From assembly GCF_009933175.1 (NCBI RefSeq), contig NZ_MAEJ01000009.1, positions 1 to 64,000 of the forward strand: DNA of 64,000 nucleotides. Direction: 5' to 3'. The notes beneath the pieces were generated by a model. It did no database searches, was not told the origin of the DNA, and was given only the letters and a program-made list of their open reading frames with translations. The translations under genes and the position numbers were made by a program. Positions 20,033 through 28,692 of this stretch are shown here, piece after piece. This DNA comes from Candidatus Enterococcus huntleyi (GTDB lineage Bacteria; Bacillota; Bacilli; Lactobacillales; Enterococcaceae). Each line of letters starts with the position of its first letter. Position 1 is the stretch's first letter.

Positions 20033-20872
20033 ATGATTAAAAAAATAGTAACCGTGGCCGGCTCAGATTCTAGCGGAGGCGCTGGGCTTCAAGCGGATTT
20101 AAAAACATTTCAAGAATATGGGACGTTCGGCTTTTCAGCTGTCACAAGTATTGTCACTATGGATCCTGCAGAAAATTGGTCCCACACCGTCACGCCAATC
20201 GCACCTGAGTTAGTCGAAAAACAATTGAAAACCATTTTTGCTGGCGGCAAATTAGATGCAATAAAAACGGGGATGTTAGGAACTGTTGATGCCATCGAAG
20301 CCACCCGCAAAGTAATTGACGACTTTCAAATGGACAACATCGTGATTGATCCAGTCATTGCTTGCAAAGGAACCAGCGAATTATTGCAACCAGAAAATGT
20401 GGCGGCGATGAAGCGTCTCCTTTTACCTAAAGCAACGATTACCACACCAAACTTAGTTGAAGCGGGTATTTTATCTGAATTAGGTGACTTAACTTCTATC
20501 GAACAGATGAAACAAGCTGCGAAAAAGATTGCTCTATTAGGCCCTCAGCATGTGGTCGTAAAAGGTGGTCATCGTCTAGGGTTAGACAAAGCCGTTGATG
20601 TCTATTATGACGGACAACAATTCACAATTCTTGAAAATGAATTGATTCCAACCGATTACAATCATGGCGCGGGCTGTACCTTTGCAGCTGCCATTACGGC
20701 TGGCTTAGCAAAAGGTTATTCTGTAGAAAAATCAGTTACCTTGGCCAAAGCCTTTGTAGCAGCTGCCATTAAACAAGGAATAAAGATTAATCCCTATCTG
20801 GGCCATGTCTGGCACGGTGCTTATAATCACGCAGAAAATCGGATGAATGGGAAAGGAGCCACGTATGAATAA
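20033..20872 (+). CDS. pdxK: Pyridoxine / hydroxymethylpyrimidine kinase (PdxK/ThiD family)
   Basis: 279 residues of the ribokinase-like PfkB/ThiD fold that phosphorylates pyridoxine, pyridoxal or pyridoxamine with ATP. Visible: N-terminal VAGSDSSGGAGLQADLKTF, a central GMLGT and DPVIACKG, and the C-terminal anion hole GAGCTFAAAI (GxGC...). Start ATG at 20033 has GGAGG eight bases upstream; the longer frame from 19910 has no signal. Its neighbours (PLP-type regulator and ECF S component) favour B6 rather than thiamine metabolism. Its stop overlaps the next gene by eight bases. Confidence 0.85.
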   Translation: MIKKIVTVAGSDSSGGAGLQADLKTFQEYGTFGFSAVTSIVTMDPAENWSHTVTPIAPELVEKQLKTIFAGGKLDAIKTGMLGTVDAIEATRKVIDDFQMDNIVIDPVIACKGTSELLQPENVAAMKRLLLPKATITTPNLVEAGILSELGDLTSIEQMKQAAKKIALLGPQHVVVKGGHRLGLDKAVDVYYDGQQFTILENELIPTDYNHGAGCTFAAAITAGLAKGYSVEKSVTLAKAFVAAAIKQGIKINPYLGHVWHGAYNHAENRMNGKGATYE

Positions 20873-21407
20873 AAAAATATCACTCCAAAGTATCGTTCAA
20901 GTCGCCTTATTCGCTGCCCTCACAATGGTCGGCACAACGATCAGAATCCCTTTTCCCGGTGCCTTCGTGCATCTTGGTAACGCGGTTTTACTGTTGGCGG
21001 TTCTCCTCATTGGTTACAAAGGCGCTTTAGCTTCCGGCATCGGTTTTGCTCTTTTTGATAGCTTAAATGGGTATATCACCGAAGCGCCTTATTTCTTAGT
21101 GGAAAGTTTACTAGTCGGTGGCGTCGCTTATTTATTGTTTCTTCTATTTAAAAAGAATCCCTCAGCGATTTGGCAATTATTGGTGATTGGCGCAGGAACC
21201 GGTCTGGCAAAAATAGTCATGACGCAACTGAAAAATACCGTCATGAATGTACTAGCAGGTGCTGATCTTTCGGTCGCCTTCACAGGAGCTTTAGCGAAAT
21301 TACCCGCCACTTTGATTAATGTCTGCATCACGATGTTAATCGTGACCCTGGTCTACTTCCCTTTACGGAAAAGTATGTCTGTAATATTTCGTGGGTCCGT
21401 TCATTAA
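20865..21407 (+). CDS. pdxU: ECF transporter S component, probably for vitamin B6
   Basis: 180-residue integral membrane protein with about six hydrophobic segments and the N-terminal ALFAALTMVGTTIRIPFPG style typical of ECF substrate-capture (S) subunits. It would work with shared EcfA/EcfA'/EcfT encoded elsewhere. Start ATG at 20865 follows AAAGGAG by six bases and overlaps the end of the kinase gene, so the two are coupled. Substrate is inferred from the operon partner; the family could also carry a related precursor. Confidence 0.75.
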   Translation: MNKKISLQSIVQVALFAALTMVGTTIRIPFPGAFVHLGNAVLLLAVLLIGYKGALASGIGFALFDSLNGYITEAPYFLVESLLVGGVAYLLFLLFKKNPSAIWQLLVIGAGTGLAKIVMTQLKNTVMNVLAGADLSVAFTGALAKLPATLINVCITMLIVTLVYFPLRKSMSVIFRGSVH

Positions 21408-21436
21408 ACAAATTATTCACCTCTTCATATAAATCA

Positions 21437-21497
21437 AATAGGACCTGCCACCGACAAACTAGTTTTTAGACTGGTGCGCCAAGTGACAGGTCCTATT
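21437..21497. terminator. Long hairpin between convergent genes
   Basis: AATAGGACCTG...CAC pairs with GTG...CAGGTCCTATT over about 14 bp. It sits between the converging pyridoxine cluster and the epimerase gene. It lacks a strong T-run, so terminator function is likely but not certain. Confidence 0.6.
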
Positions 21498-21537
21498 CGA
21501 TTATGTTTGTTCGGCATTAATAGACAGTCTATTTATT

Positions 21538-22674
21538 TCACTGAAACGTTTCTGGCCGTGGTTGTTCTTTATCAAAATAATAAGCAATCGCGTCCAAAAT
21601 GCGTTGACTCGCTTGCCCATCGCCATAAGGATTAGCCGCTTTAGCCATTTTTTCATGAGCGATTGGATCCAGCAATTTGGTGGTTTCTTCATAAACAACT
21701 GCTTCATCTGTGCCAATCATTTTTAACGTCCCCGCTGTCACCCCTTCTGGTCGCTCGGTCGTATCGCGCAAGACAAGTACTGGCACACCTAATGACGGCG
21801 CTTCTTCTTGAACCCCACCCGAGTCAGTTAATATTAAGTAGCTACGGGCTGCAAAATTGTGGAAATCGACGACATCTAATGGTTCAATCAAATGAACACT
21901 CGCTAAGTCACCTAAAATCGCTTGGGCTTCTTTACGTACTTGAGGATTTTTGTGCATCGGGAAAATCACTTCTACCTCCTGATTCTCTTCAACAATTCGG
22001 CGGATACTACGAAAAACTGCCCGCATCGCTTCCCCAAGATTTTCTCGGCGGTGCATCGTCACTAAAATCAGCTTTTTATGATCGATTGCTTTAGGCAATT
22101 CAGGATGCGTATAAGTTTGCGATACCGTGTATTTCATCGCATCAATCGCCGTATTCCCAGTAATAAAGATTGCTTCTTCAGGATGATTTTCCTTCAATAA
22201 GTTTTCTTTACTAGTGGTTGTCGGCGCAAAATACAAATCGCTCAAGACATCAATCAATTGGCGATTCATCTCTTCGGGAAATGGGGACCACTTATTCCAT
22301 GTTCGTAAGCCGGCTTCCACATGCCCCACTGCAATTTGTTGATAAAAGGCGGCATTTGTAGCCGCATAAGCGGTGGTTGTATCGCCATGCACTAAGACAA
22401 TATCTGGTTTTTCCGTTTCCAAGACAGGTTTCAGCTCAGTCAATACGCGACTAGTGATATCCGTCAACGTTTGACCATTTTTCATAATATTTAAATCATA
22501 CTCAGGCACTAATTCAAAAACAGTCAATACTTGATCAAGCATTTCTCTATGTTGAGCCGTTACGGCTATTTTTGCGTTAAAGCGAGCGTCACTGTGCAGT
22601 GCTTTTACTAACGGCGCCATTTTGATTGCTTCAGGCCTTGTACCAAAGACCGATAAAACATTTATTTTTTTCAA
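21538..22674 (-). CDS. wecB: UDP-N-acetylglucosamine 2-epimerase (non-hydrolysing)
   Basis: Interconverts UDP-GlcNAc and UDP-ManNAc for cell-wall polysaccharide or teichoic-acid linkage units. About 378 residues of the GT-B fold, with the family start KKINVLSVFGTRPEAIKMAP, VHGDTTTAYA, GHVEAGLRTW, PEEMNRQL, MHRRENLG and TDSGGVQEEAPSLG. A frame opens at 22713 with ATG but without a ribosome binding site; TTG at 22674 puts the start exactly at the family position and has an AGGAAAGTGG-like signal, so it is preferred with modest confidence. It is a single gene. Confidence 0.93.
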   Translation of the reverse strand: MKKINVLSVFGTRPEAIKMAPLVKALHSDARFNAKIAVTAQHREMLDQVLTVFELVPEYDLNIMKNGQTLTDITSRVLTELKPVLETEKPDIVLVHGDTTTAYAATNAAFYQQIAVGHVEAGLRTWNKWSPFPEEMNRQLIDVLSDLYFAPTTTSKENLLKENHPEEAIFITGNTAIDAMKYTVSQTYTHPELPKAIDHKKLILVTMHRRENLGEAMRAVFRSIRRIVEENQEVEVIFPMHKNPQVRKEAQAILGDLASVHLIEPLDVVDFHNFAARSYLILTDSGGVQEEAPSLGVPVLVLRDTTERPEGVTAGTLKMIGTDEAVVYEETTKLLDPIAHEKMAKAANPYGDGQASQRILDAIAYYFDKEQPRPETFQ

Positions 22675-22813
22675 GTCACGTCCCACTTTCCTGCTATTTT
22701 TTCTATTACTCATATTTTACCATGATTAACCAAATAAAAAAGTCCTTTGCCTATTTTTGACAAAGAACTCATGAATTTATAGTAAAGCGACAAAACGACC
22801 CATTTTATTTTGA

Positions 22814-23785
22814 TTACTCTCTAACACCGAAAGCATTCTTGATCACGTTAAAAATAGCACCTGAGAAGATATAAATCAGCCAGCTTGTGGCCCAACCACC
22901 CATCCAACCAGAAAATCCCCAGATAAAGAAGATAATCGTTATAACAGGCCAATAAATCCCTGCAATAATTGTAAACGTTGGTGAGTAGTTTTTATGCTTT
23001 TTTGCTCGAGGCCCCATTTCATCTTCATCAGCAATAAAGATCCGTTCTGCTAGAAATTTAGTGAAGCCACCTTGATTAATACCACCATAAACAATTAATA
23101 AAACACCCAGTCCAAGCATGAAAAACATGCAGGCTGCCCCAAAATTGTCATGATAAGGATCAATAGATCCAAATGCGATTGGAGGGGCCACTGAGAAAAT
23201 ACATAGACCAATTCCTAAGACAAGACATAAGACAAATGAGCGTTGATATTGCTCTTTTTCATGACTAACAAAATTCGCAGTCTCTGGTGCAATATAGCGA
23301 TCATCGAGCTCTTTATTAATTTTGCTAAACGTCACACCGCCTGTAATAAATAATCCCACAGCAATAGCAATAAAAAGAAATAAGAATAAGACACCAACTA
23401 CATCTAAATACAGCATGCTAGCCAGTATAAGAACCCCCACACCTACAATAATCAGACCGACACCAAGAGCAATCATCAAAGCTGCACTCCGTCTTCGTGC
23501 TAAATAATGCTGCGCTTCATCTACGCCAATCGCTTCTCCGCCAAAGAACGGTTCTTCTCGCTCTAAGTCTTCATCCTCGACATGTAGCTCTGCCAACAAT
23601 TCATCGATTGAGCCAAACTCAGAAATCGTTGTTCCGACCGCCTCGTTCTCACTTTTACCTTCTTCTACTAATTCTAAATAGCGATCTTCCATATTAGCTA
23701 ACAAATCAGTTTTTAATTGGCGACTTTCTATCGTTTCTGGAATCGCTAAGAACAGTCCATCCAGATAAGTTTTGATTGTATCCAT
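22814..23785 (-). CDS. HAAS-domain membrane protein paired with PadR
   Basis: 323 residues. The N-terminal 90 or so form an acidic alpha-helical HAAS-type domain (MDTIKTYLDGLFLAIPETIES ... SEFGSIDELLAEL), followed by six or so hydrophobic segments between about 100 and 315. Proteins of this layout are nearly always encoded after a PadR regulator, and the start here is 12 bp after padR. The function is unknown; a role in envelope stress or signalling to PadR is only inferred from the pairing. Confidence 0.75.
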   Translation of the reverse strand: MDTIKTYLDGLFLAIPETIESRQLKTDLLANMEDRYLELVEEGKSENEAVGTTISEFGSIDELLAELHVEDEDLEREEPFFGGEAIGVDEAQHYLARRRSAALMIALGVGLIIVGVGVLILASMLYLDVVGVLFLFLFIAIAVGLFITGGVTFSKINKELDDRYIAPETANFVSHEKEQYQRSFVLCLVLGIGLCIFSVAPPIAFGSIDPYHDNFGAACMFFMLGLGVLLIVYGGINQGGFTKFLAERIFIADEDEMGPRAKKHKNYSPTFTIIAGIYWPVITIIFFIWGFSGWMGGWATSWLIYIFSGAIFNVIKNAFGVRE

Positions 23786-23797
23786 TTTCTTTCCCTC

Positions 23798-24115
23798 CTA
23801 TATGAATCTGTCCATGACGTCTTTCGTCAACAGCCACTCTTCCTTTTTTTCAGTCAAATAATTTTTTCCTGCTTCGGTTATCCGGTAATACGTCCGCTTT
23901 TTCCCGTGCGTAACTGCGCCAGGAAATGATTCGATGTAGCCATTCTTCTCTAATCGTGAAAATGCTGAATATAAAGTGGTTTCTTTAATGACATATTGTT
24001 CATTAGAAACCTCACGAATCCTTTTTGAAATTGCATATCCATAGGAATCTCCTTCATTTAAGATGGACAAAAGAATCGTGTCATTGTAGCCTCGAATGCC
24101 ATCACTGGAAATCAT
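23798..24115 (-). CDS. PadR family transcriptional regulator
   Basis: 105-residue winged-helix protein with the PadR core: ILLSILNEGDSYGYAISKRI (about 15-34), KETTLYSAFSRLEKNGYIES (about 44-63) and the GKKRTYYRITEAGKNYL wing (about 70-86). First gene of a two-gene unit with the HAAS membrane protein. The GGAGGGG ribosome binding site is strong. A long inverted repeat (24140-24177) overlapping its promoter suggests autoregulation. Confidence 0.92.
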   Translation of the reverse strand: MISSDGIRGYNDTILLSILNEGDSYGYAISKRIREVSNEQYVIKETTLYSAFSRLEKNGYIESFPGAVTHGKKRTYYRITEAGKNYLTEKKEEWLLTKDVMDRFI

Positions 24116-24139
24116 TTTGCCCCTCCTTTTTTACTACGT

Positions 24140-24177
24140 CTGTCGTTGTAATGAGTGTACCATGATTACTACGACAG
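24140..24177 (-). promoter_or_regulatory. Promoter with PadR operator
   Basis: Inverted repeat CTGTCGTAGTAAT / ATTACAACGACAG (12 of 13 positions matched) separated by 12 bp. The -10-like TACACT (minus strand, 24154-24159) lies between the arms, and a -35-like TTTACC is 17 bp upstream. Confidence 0.7.
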
Positions 24178-24270
24178 GTAAAGTAAATTTTTTTAAGTTT
24201 TACTTTTTTTATAATTTCCTCTATCACGCCATCTAACTGAAAATAAATCTATATAGTAGAAGATAAACGC

Positions 24271-24314
24271 AAAAAACAGCCTCACAAAATAGCGAACTAT
24301 TTCGTAGGGCTGTT
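24271..24314 (-). terminator. Terminator of the ABC-F gene
   Basis: AACAGCC pairs with GGCTGTT with a nested AAATAG/CTATTT helix and TTCG loop, then six T on the minus strand. Confidence 0.85.
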
Positions 24315-24339
24315 GCTTGATTAGTATTCATTTAATAAC

Positions 24340-25929
24340 TCATTCATGCAACTGTTCAACTACATCAGCTATCACGAACTGCTTATTTTCGATCTTCAGT
24401 CTTTTTTTTGCAATCTTTTGAACAAAATAACGATCATGAGAGACAAGTAATATCGTGCCAGTAAATTTTTGAATGATTTGTTCAATTTCTTCCCGACTGC
24501 CTATGTCCAAATGATTGGTCGGCTCATCTAACAGTAGGAAATTAAACGATTGCTGCATTAGTTTGGCCAGCTCTAAGCGAATTCGTTCTCCTCCAGACAA
24601 ATCTTTTAAGCGTTTGAAGACATCCTCACCATAAAAACTGTACTTAGCCAGCGTTCGTCGTAGCATTTCTTCTGTTCCTTCAACTTCTTTGAAATACTCT
24701 AGCAGACGTTGTTGAGGATTTTCATAGACAATCGTTTGCGGTAAATAGCCAATCGAGACAGACGGTCCTAAACGAATGACGCCTTCATCTGGTTGTTCTT
24801 GTTCCAATAACATTCGTAAAAATGTCGTTTTCCCAGAACCATTGCCGCCTTCTAAACTGATAATATCTTGCCAGCGAATCTGACAATCCGCTTCTTCAAA
24901 CAAGGCTTGTTCCCCATAGAATTTCCAAAGTCCTTCTACTGTCACGACTTCTTTACCCGAACGTTGACTATTAACAAGTTCTGCTCGAATCACTCGCTGA
25001 TCAGTCTGCGGTTTTCTAAGCTGCTGAATTTTTTCTAAACGATGCTCCAGCTCTTTAGCTTTTTTGAAGAACTTCTCGTTGTCTGATTCATTTCCCCACT
25101 GTCGATACCGGCGAATCGCCAACTTCATCTTTTGTATTTCCTTTTGCTGTAAGGCATAATCCTTCGCCAATTTTTCCTCTTGTAACTTTTTCTCTTTCTT
25201 ATAAAAGCTATAATTGCCACGGAAAACTGTGACTTGCCCTTCTTCCAGTTCAACAATTTCTTGAACTACTTCATCTAAAAAATAGCGATCATGCGAGACA
25301 ATCACAAACGTTTTTTTGCTACTGCGAATAAAACTCTCCAACCAACTCATCGCCTGTCTATCCAAGTGATTAGTCGGTTCATCTAGCAAATAGACATCGG
25401 CCTCCGTTAATAAGATTCGAATCATCTCTACAAGAACCTTTTGTCCACCGCTGAGTGCCGCCAACGCTGTATTTCTCTTATGTTGAAAATTCATGCCTCT
25501 AAGCATGGTTTCTATTCGATCTTCTAATGTATAACCACCAATTTCTTCATATTTTTCCTGTACTTGACCATATTGCGCCAACAGTTTTTCGGTGACCTCT
25601 TGCCCACTTGAAAAGAGGTCTTCAAAATAATGTAAAGAGTTTCTGACCGCTTGTATTTCAGGAAAACTATCCAGTAAATAAGCAAAAACTGATTGCTCGG
25701 TTTCTTCTGGAAGCTGCTGCACATAAGCCATCGCCAATTTCTTTCGTCGACTGACTTGCCCAAAATCAGCTCCTTCAAGTCCCACCATAATTTTTAAAAG
25801 CGTTGACTTTCCCGAACCATTCGCGCCAATCAGACCAATTTTTCGTCCAGCATAAATTTCTAATGAAACATTATCTAAAACGGGTACCCCGCCATAATTT
25901 TTTGTTACCTGATTTAATTGAATAAACAT
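24340..25929 (-). CDS. ABC-F family ATPase
   Basis: 529 residues with two ABC cassettes and no membrane segment: Walker A GANGSGKST (35-43) and GGNGSGKTT (about 365), signatures LSGGQKVLVEM and LSGGERIRLEL, two DEPTNHLD Walker B motifs, and a charged linker (about 240-310, KKEKKLQEEKLAKDY) that would reach the ribosomal P/E site. ABC-F proteins act on ribosomes, either as housekeeping factors or as target-protection resistance proteins against macrolide, lincosamide or pleuromutilin drugs. A terminator and a small ORF upstream resemble the attenuation leaders of the resistance members, but sequence alone does not decide. AAGGAG nine bases before the ATG. Confidence 0.88.
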   Translation of the reverse strand: MFIQLNQVTKNYGGVPVLDNVSLEIYAGRKIGLIGANGSGKSTLLKIMVGLEGADFGQVSRRKKLAMAYVQQLPEETEQSVFAYLLDSFPEIQAVRNSLHYFEDLFSSGQEVTEKLLAQYGQVQEKYEEIGGYTLEDRIETMLRGMNFQHKRNTALAALSGGQKVLVEMIRILLTEADVYLLDEPTNHLDRQAMSWLESFIRSSKKTFVIVSHDRYFLDEVVQEIVELEEGQVTVFRGNYSFYKKEKKLQEEKLAKDYALQQKEIQKMKLAIRRYRQWGNESDNEKFFKKAKELEHRLEKIQQLRKPQTDQRVIRAELVNSQRSGKEVVTVEGLWKFYGEQALFEEADCQIRWQDIISLEGGNGSGKTTFLRMLLEQEQPDEGVIRLGPSVSIGYLPQTIVYENPQQRLLEYFKEVEGTEEMLRRTLAKYSFYGEDVFKRLKDLSGGERIRLELAKLMQQSFNFLLLDEPTNHLDIGSREEIEQIIQKFTGTILLVSHDRYFVQKIAKKRLKIENKQFVIADVVEQLHE

Positions 25930-25958
25930 TTATTTTCTCTCCTTGGACCTTTCCAAAG

Positions 25959-25997
25959 AAAAAAACAAGAGGCCACAATAATACGTGACCTCTTGTT
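25959..25997 (-). terminator. Terminator/attenuator in front of the ABC-F gene
   Basis: AACAAGAGG.CAC pairs with GTG.CCTCTTGTT, followed by seven T on the minus strand, ending 30 bp before the ABC-F start codon and 42 bp after the stop of the small ORF. Placed between a promoter-linked small ORF and the ABC-F gene, it can serve as an attenuator. Confidence 0.85.
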
Positions 25998-26038
25998 ATT
26001 ATTTCAGCTATCTACTAAGAATAGAAACTTTGAAATGG

Positions 26039-26176
26039 TCATCGATTTATTTTATTTTTGCTAAAAATTGACAGACTTGTCCCTTGGGTAGCAAAAGTAA
26101 AACCAATTGCATGGCAAAAAATTATATAAAACATTTCAACTGCTAGCTTGTTTGTTATTTTTTGCATGCTCGCCAT
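26039..26176 (-). CDS. 45-codon small ORF upstream of the ABC-F gene
   Basis: Begins MASMQKITNKLAVEMFYIIF, is hydrophobic over about residues 11-29, and ends KNKINR. It has an excellent AAGGAGG eight bases before the ATG and an extended -10 promoter 33 bp upstream, so it is probably translated. It is followed by a strong terminator and then the ABC-F gene. It may be an inducible leader peptide (longer than most) or an independent small membrane peptide. No relative was recognised. Confidence 0.6.
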   Translation of the reverse strand: MASMQKITNKLAVEMFYIIFCHAIGFTFATQGTSLSIFSKNKINR

Positions 26177-26208
26177 TTTCGTTTCCTCCTTCATTTCTCA
26201 TTTCATTT

Positions 26209-26217
26209 AGTATACCA
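26209..26217 (-). promoter_or_regulatory. Extended -10 promoter of the small ORF / ABC-F unit
   Basis: TGGTATACT on the minus strand, 33 bp before the small ORF start. The -35 region is weak, as is usual for extended -10 promoters. Confidence 0.6.
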
Positions 26218-26224
26218 TAAGTCG

Positions 26225-26267
26225 AAAGCGGAAAACTAGTCCAAGTCCTCGACTAGTCTTCCGCTTA
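26225..26267 (-). terminator. Hairpin terminator after guaC
   Basis: AAGCGGAA.ACTAGTC pairs with GGACTAGT.TTCCGCTT around an eight-base loop, 29 bp after the guaC stop codon. The T-run is short. Confidence 0.7.
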
Positions 26268-26295
26268 TAATAAACTGTTAAAATCGTTCTGTAAT

Positions 26296-27273
26296 TTAGA
26301 TTGTATCGCCATTAAAGATCGAGTTCTTAACAATCACATAATCTACTTTGCGAATAGCCTCAAGATCACGGCCACCAGAGTAAGAAATCGCAGACTGCAA
26401 ATCTTGTTGCATCTCAGTTAAAGTATCCTTTAATGAGCCTTTGTATTGTAACCAAATTTTCTTACCTTCAACGTTTTTCTTTTCACCTTTTTGGAATTCT
26501 GACGCACTCCCGAAATATTCTTTGTACATTACGCCATCTTCGACTTTTGTTTCACCAGGTGATTCTTCATGGCCAGCAAATAATGAACCGATCATGACCA
26601 TTGTCGCACCAAAACGAACTGATTTTGCAATATCGCCATGGGTACGAATCCCGCCATCAGCGATTAACGGTTTGCGAGCAGCTTTAGCACACCAACGTAA
26701 AGCAGCCAATTGCCAGCCCCCAGTACCGAAACCAGTTTTAATTTTTGTGATACAGACTTTACCAGGTCCAATCCCAACTTTCGTTGCATCCGCACCAGCG
26801 TTTTCTAACTCACGCACCGCTTCAGGTGTACCGACATTACCGGCGATCACGAACGTTTCAGGTAAATGTTTTTTAATATGTTGAATCATTTGAATCACTG
26901 AATTAGCATGGCCATGCGCGATATCGATTGTTATGTAATCCGGCACTAATTGTAAGCTAGCTAACTCCTCAACGAATGAATATTCTGCTTCTTTGACGCC
27001 AACACTGATAGAAGAAATCAACTGACGTTCTTTCATTTTTTGTACAAATGGAATACGAGCCGCTTCATCAAAGCGATGCATAATGTAGAAATAGCCATTT
27101 TCAGCTAAGAATTCCGCAATCGTTTCATCAATAATTGTTTGCATATTGGCTGGCACCACTGGCATCTTAAAGCTATGCTTGCCCAACTTAACCTCAGTAT
27201 CACACTCTGAACGGCTATTAACAATACACTTGTTAGGAATTAATTGGATATCTTCATAATCAAAAACTTTCAT
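26296..27273 (-). CDS. guaC: GMP reductase
   Basis: Reduces GMP to IMP with NADPH, returning guanine nucleotides to the purine branch point. 325 residues, the length of the GuaC2 group, with the TIM-barrel IMPDH/GMPR fold: [13 protein letters not shown] at the N-terminus, VGVKEAEY, the catalytic loop [11 protein letters not shown] (C174) and a [13 protein letters not shown] phosphate-binding segment. The absence of a CBS insert and the KVCITK rather than SICTT loop separate it from IMP dehydrogenase. PurBox-like motifs lie upstream, which suggests PurR control along with the pur operons. Confidence 0.94.
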   Translation of the reverse strand: MKVFDYEDIQLIPNKCIVNSRSECDTEVKLGKHSFKMPVVPANMQTIIDETIAEFLAENGYFYIMHRFDEAARIPFVQKMKERQLISSISVGVKEAEYSFVEELASLQLVPDYITIDIAHGHANSVIQMIQHIKKHLPETFVIAGNVGTPEAVRELENAGADATKVGIGPGKVCITKIKTGFGTGGWQLAALRWCAKAARKPLIADGGIRTHGDIAKSVRFGATMVMIGSLFAGHEESPGETKVEDGVMYKEYFGSASEFQKGEKKNVEGKKIWLQYKGSLKDTLTEMQQDLQSAISYSGGRDLEAIRKVDYVIVKNSIFNGDTI

Positions 27274-27303
27274 AAGAACTGCCTCCTGATGTTCATTTCA
27301 GTA

Positions 27304-27316
27304 AAACACGAACATT
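27304..27316 (+). promoter_or_regulatory. PurBox-like motif before guaC
   Basis: AAACACGAACATT differs at two of 13 positions from AWWWCCGAACWWT. The same variant (AAACACGAACGTT) lies before purC. It forms a palindrome with GATGTTC nearer the start codon. Confidence 0.4.
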
Positions 27317-27406
27317 AATTATTTGTCAGATGCTTTTCAGGGCACCATCTGTAATTTACAACAGATATTCTATAAAATCAAGTCTTTTTTGTTAAGTTTT
27401 GACAAT

Positions 27407-27419
27407 TTATCCGAATTAT
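27407..27419 (+). promoter_or_regulatory. Second PurBox-like motif before guaC
   Basis: TTATCCGAATTAT matches 11 of 13 positions of the PurBox consensus. A possible guaC promoter (TTAACA, 17 bp, TAGAAT on the minus strand) lies just downstream. Confidence 0.45.
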
Positions 27420-27463
27420 TTCATTCTAAGGCTATATATTGTTCGCTCATACCTGGAAAAACG

Positions 27464-27519
27464 TAAAAAATCCTCTAAAAATATAGATAATTTCTCCTAT
27501 CTACATAATTAAAGGATTT
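27464..27519 (-). terminator. Terminator of the aldo/keto reductase gene
   Basis: AATCCT...TAGATA pairs with TATCTA...AGGATT, followed by six T on the minus strand, about 100 bp after the stop. Confidence 0.8.
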
Positions 27520-27620
27520 ATTTCACTAACACTCACTTTAGACTCACTAATTGAAGTATTCCTCACCCATCGAAATTACAACAGACTTTAAGCGTTCTTC
27601 AATGTGTCGTTTTCTATCTA

Positions 27621-28535
27621 TTAAGGTAAGATATTGCCTGCTGCTAGATAGATATCATACCAGTCTTCGCGACTGATTTGAATCTCAGAAGCGTCCGCAA
27701 TTTCTTTAATACGACCAAGATTCATTGTTCCAGCAATCACTTGGATATTCGCTGGATGGCGTAAGATCCATGCTGAAGCTAGGCCAGTTGGGGTTGTTTG
27801 ATATTTTGCAGCCAACTCTTCTAACTTTTTGTTTAACTCAGGGAATTTTTCGCTGCCAATAAAGACACCTTCGAAAAAGCCATATTGATAAGGTGACCAA
27901 GCTTGGATAGTCATATCATGTAAGCGAGAATAATCTAAAATCGCGCCATCGTGATTGACACTGCCCGCATCTGTCATATTGACATGAATTCCTTGATTAA
28001 TCATACCCGTATGCATAATACCAAATTGTAATTGATTCGCTACAAGTGGTTGGCGAACTGATTTTTTCAACAACTCAATTTGCATCGGATTTTGGTTACT
28101 CACACCAAAGTATTTAACTTTCCCTTGCGTTTCTAATTGATCAAAAGCAGCCGCAACTTCTTCCGGTTCCACTAAAGTATCTGGACGGTGTAACAATAAT
28201 GCATCGACCTGTTCAACGCCTAATCGAGTCAAGCTATCTTCGACAGATTGAATGATGTGTTCTTTAGAAAAATCAAACATCTTTCCTGGAACAATCCCAC
28301 ATTTTGTTTGTAAGAACAAGTCTTCACGACGTAAAGAACTTTCTTTTAAGGCTTTCCCAAAAATCGATTCACATTCGCCACCGCCATAAATATCAGCGTG
28401 GTCGAAAAAGTTAATACCGTTCGCAGCAGCCGTTTCAATAACTTCCACTGGATTCTCTGCATTGTTCATGCGCATGCATCCTAAAATGACTGATGAAACT
28501 TCTTGATTAGTTGATCCAAATTTAATTTTTTTCAT
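27621..28535 (-). CDS. Aldo/keto reductase family oxidoreductase
   Basis: 304-residue TIM-barrel NADPH-dependent reductase. The catalytic tetrad is visible: D46 and Y51-region in FFDHADIYGGG, K in LQTKCGIVPG (about 78) and H in ALLLHRPDT (about 115). The closest known group by motif is YdhF-like (SMRMN start, GVSNQNPMQI, EELAAKYQTTPTGLASAWILRHP). The substrate is unknown; these enzymes reduce many aldehydes and ketones. It is a single gene with its own terminator. Confidence 0.9.
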   Translation of the reverse strand: MKKIKFGSTNQEVSSVILGCMRMNNAENPVEVIETAAANGINFFDHADIYGGGECESIFGKALKESSLRREDLFLQTKCGIVPGKMFDFSKEHIIQSVEDSLTRLGVEQVDALLLHRPDTLVEPEEVAAAFDQLETQGKVKYFGVSNQNPMQIELLKKSVRQPLVANQLQFGIMHTGMINQGIHVNMTDAGSVNHDGAILDYSRLHDMTIQAWSPYQYGFFEGVFIGSEKFPELNKKLEELAAKYQTTPTGLASAWILRHPANIQVIAGTMNLGRIKEIADASEIQISREDWYDIYLAAGNILP

Positions 28536-28692
28536 GATAACCCTCCATTTTCTTTCTACCTAATATAGTGTACCATATCTGCTTTGAAAAGGCTTTATTG
28601 GCGAAAAAATTGTTATCGTTGTATTTATGTTCACTCTCTTTTTCGTTAGCATGCTTCTCCCCAGTCTATAGTGAATTATCTTAAAATTTAAA

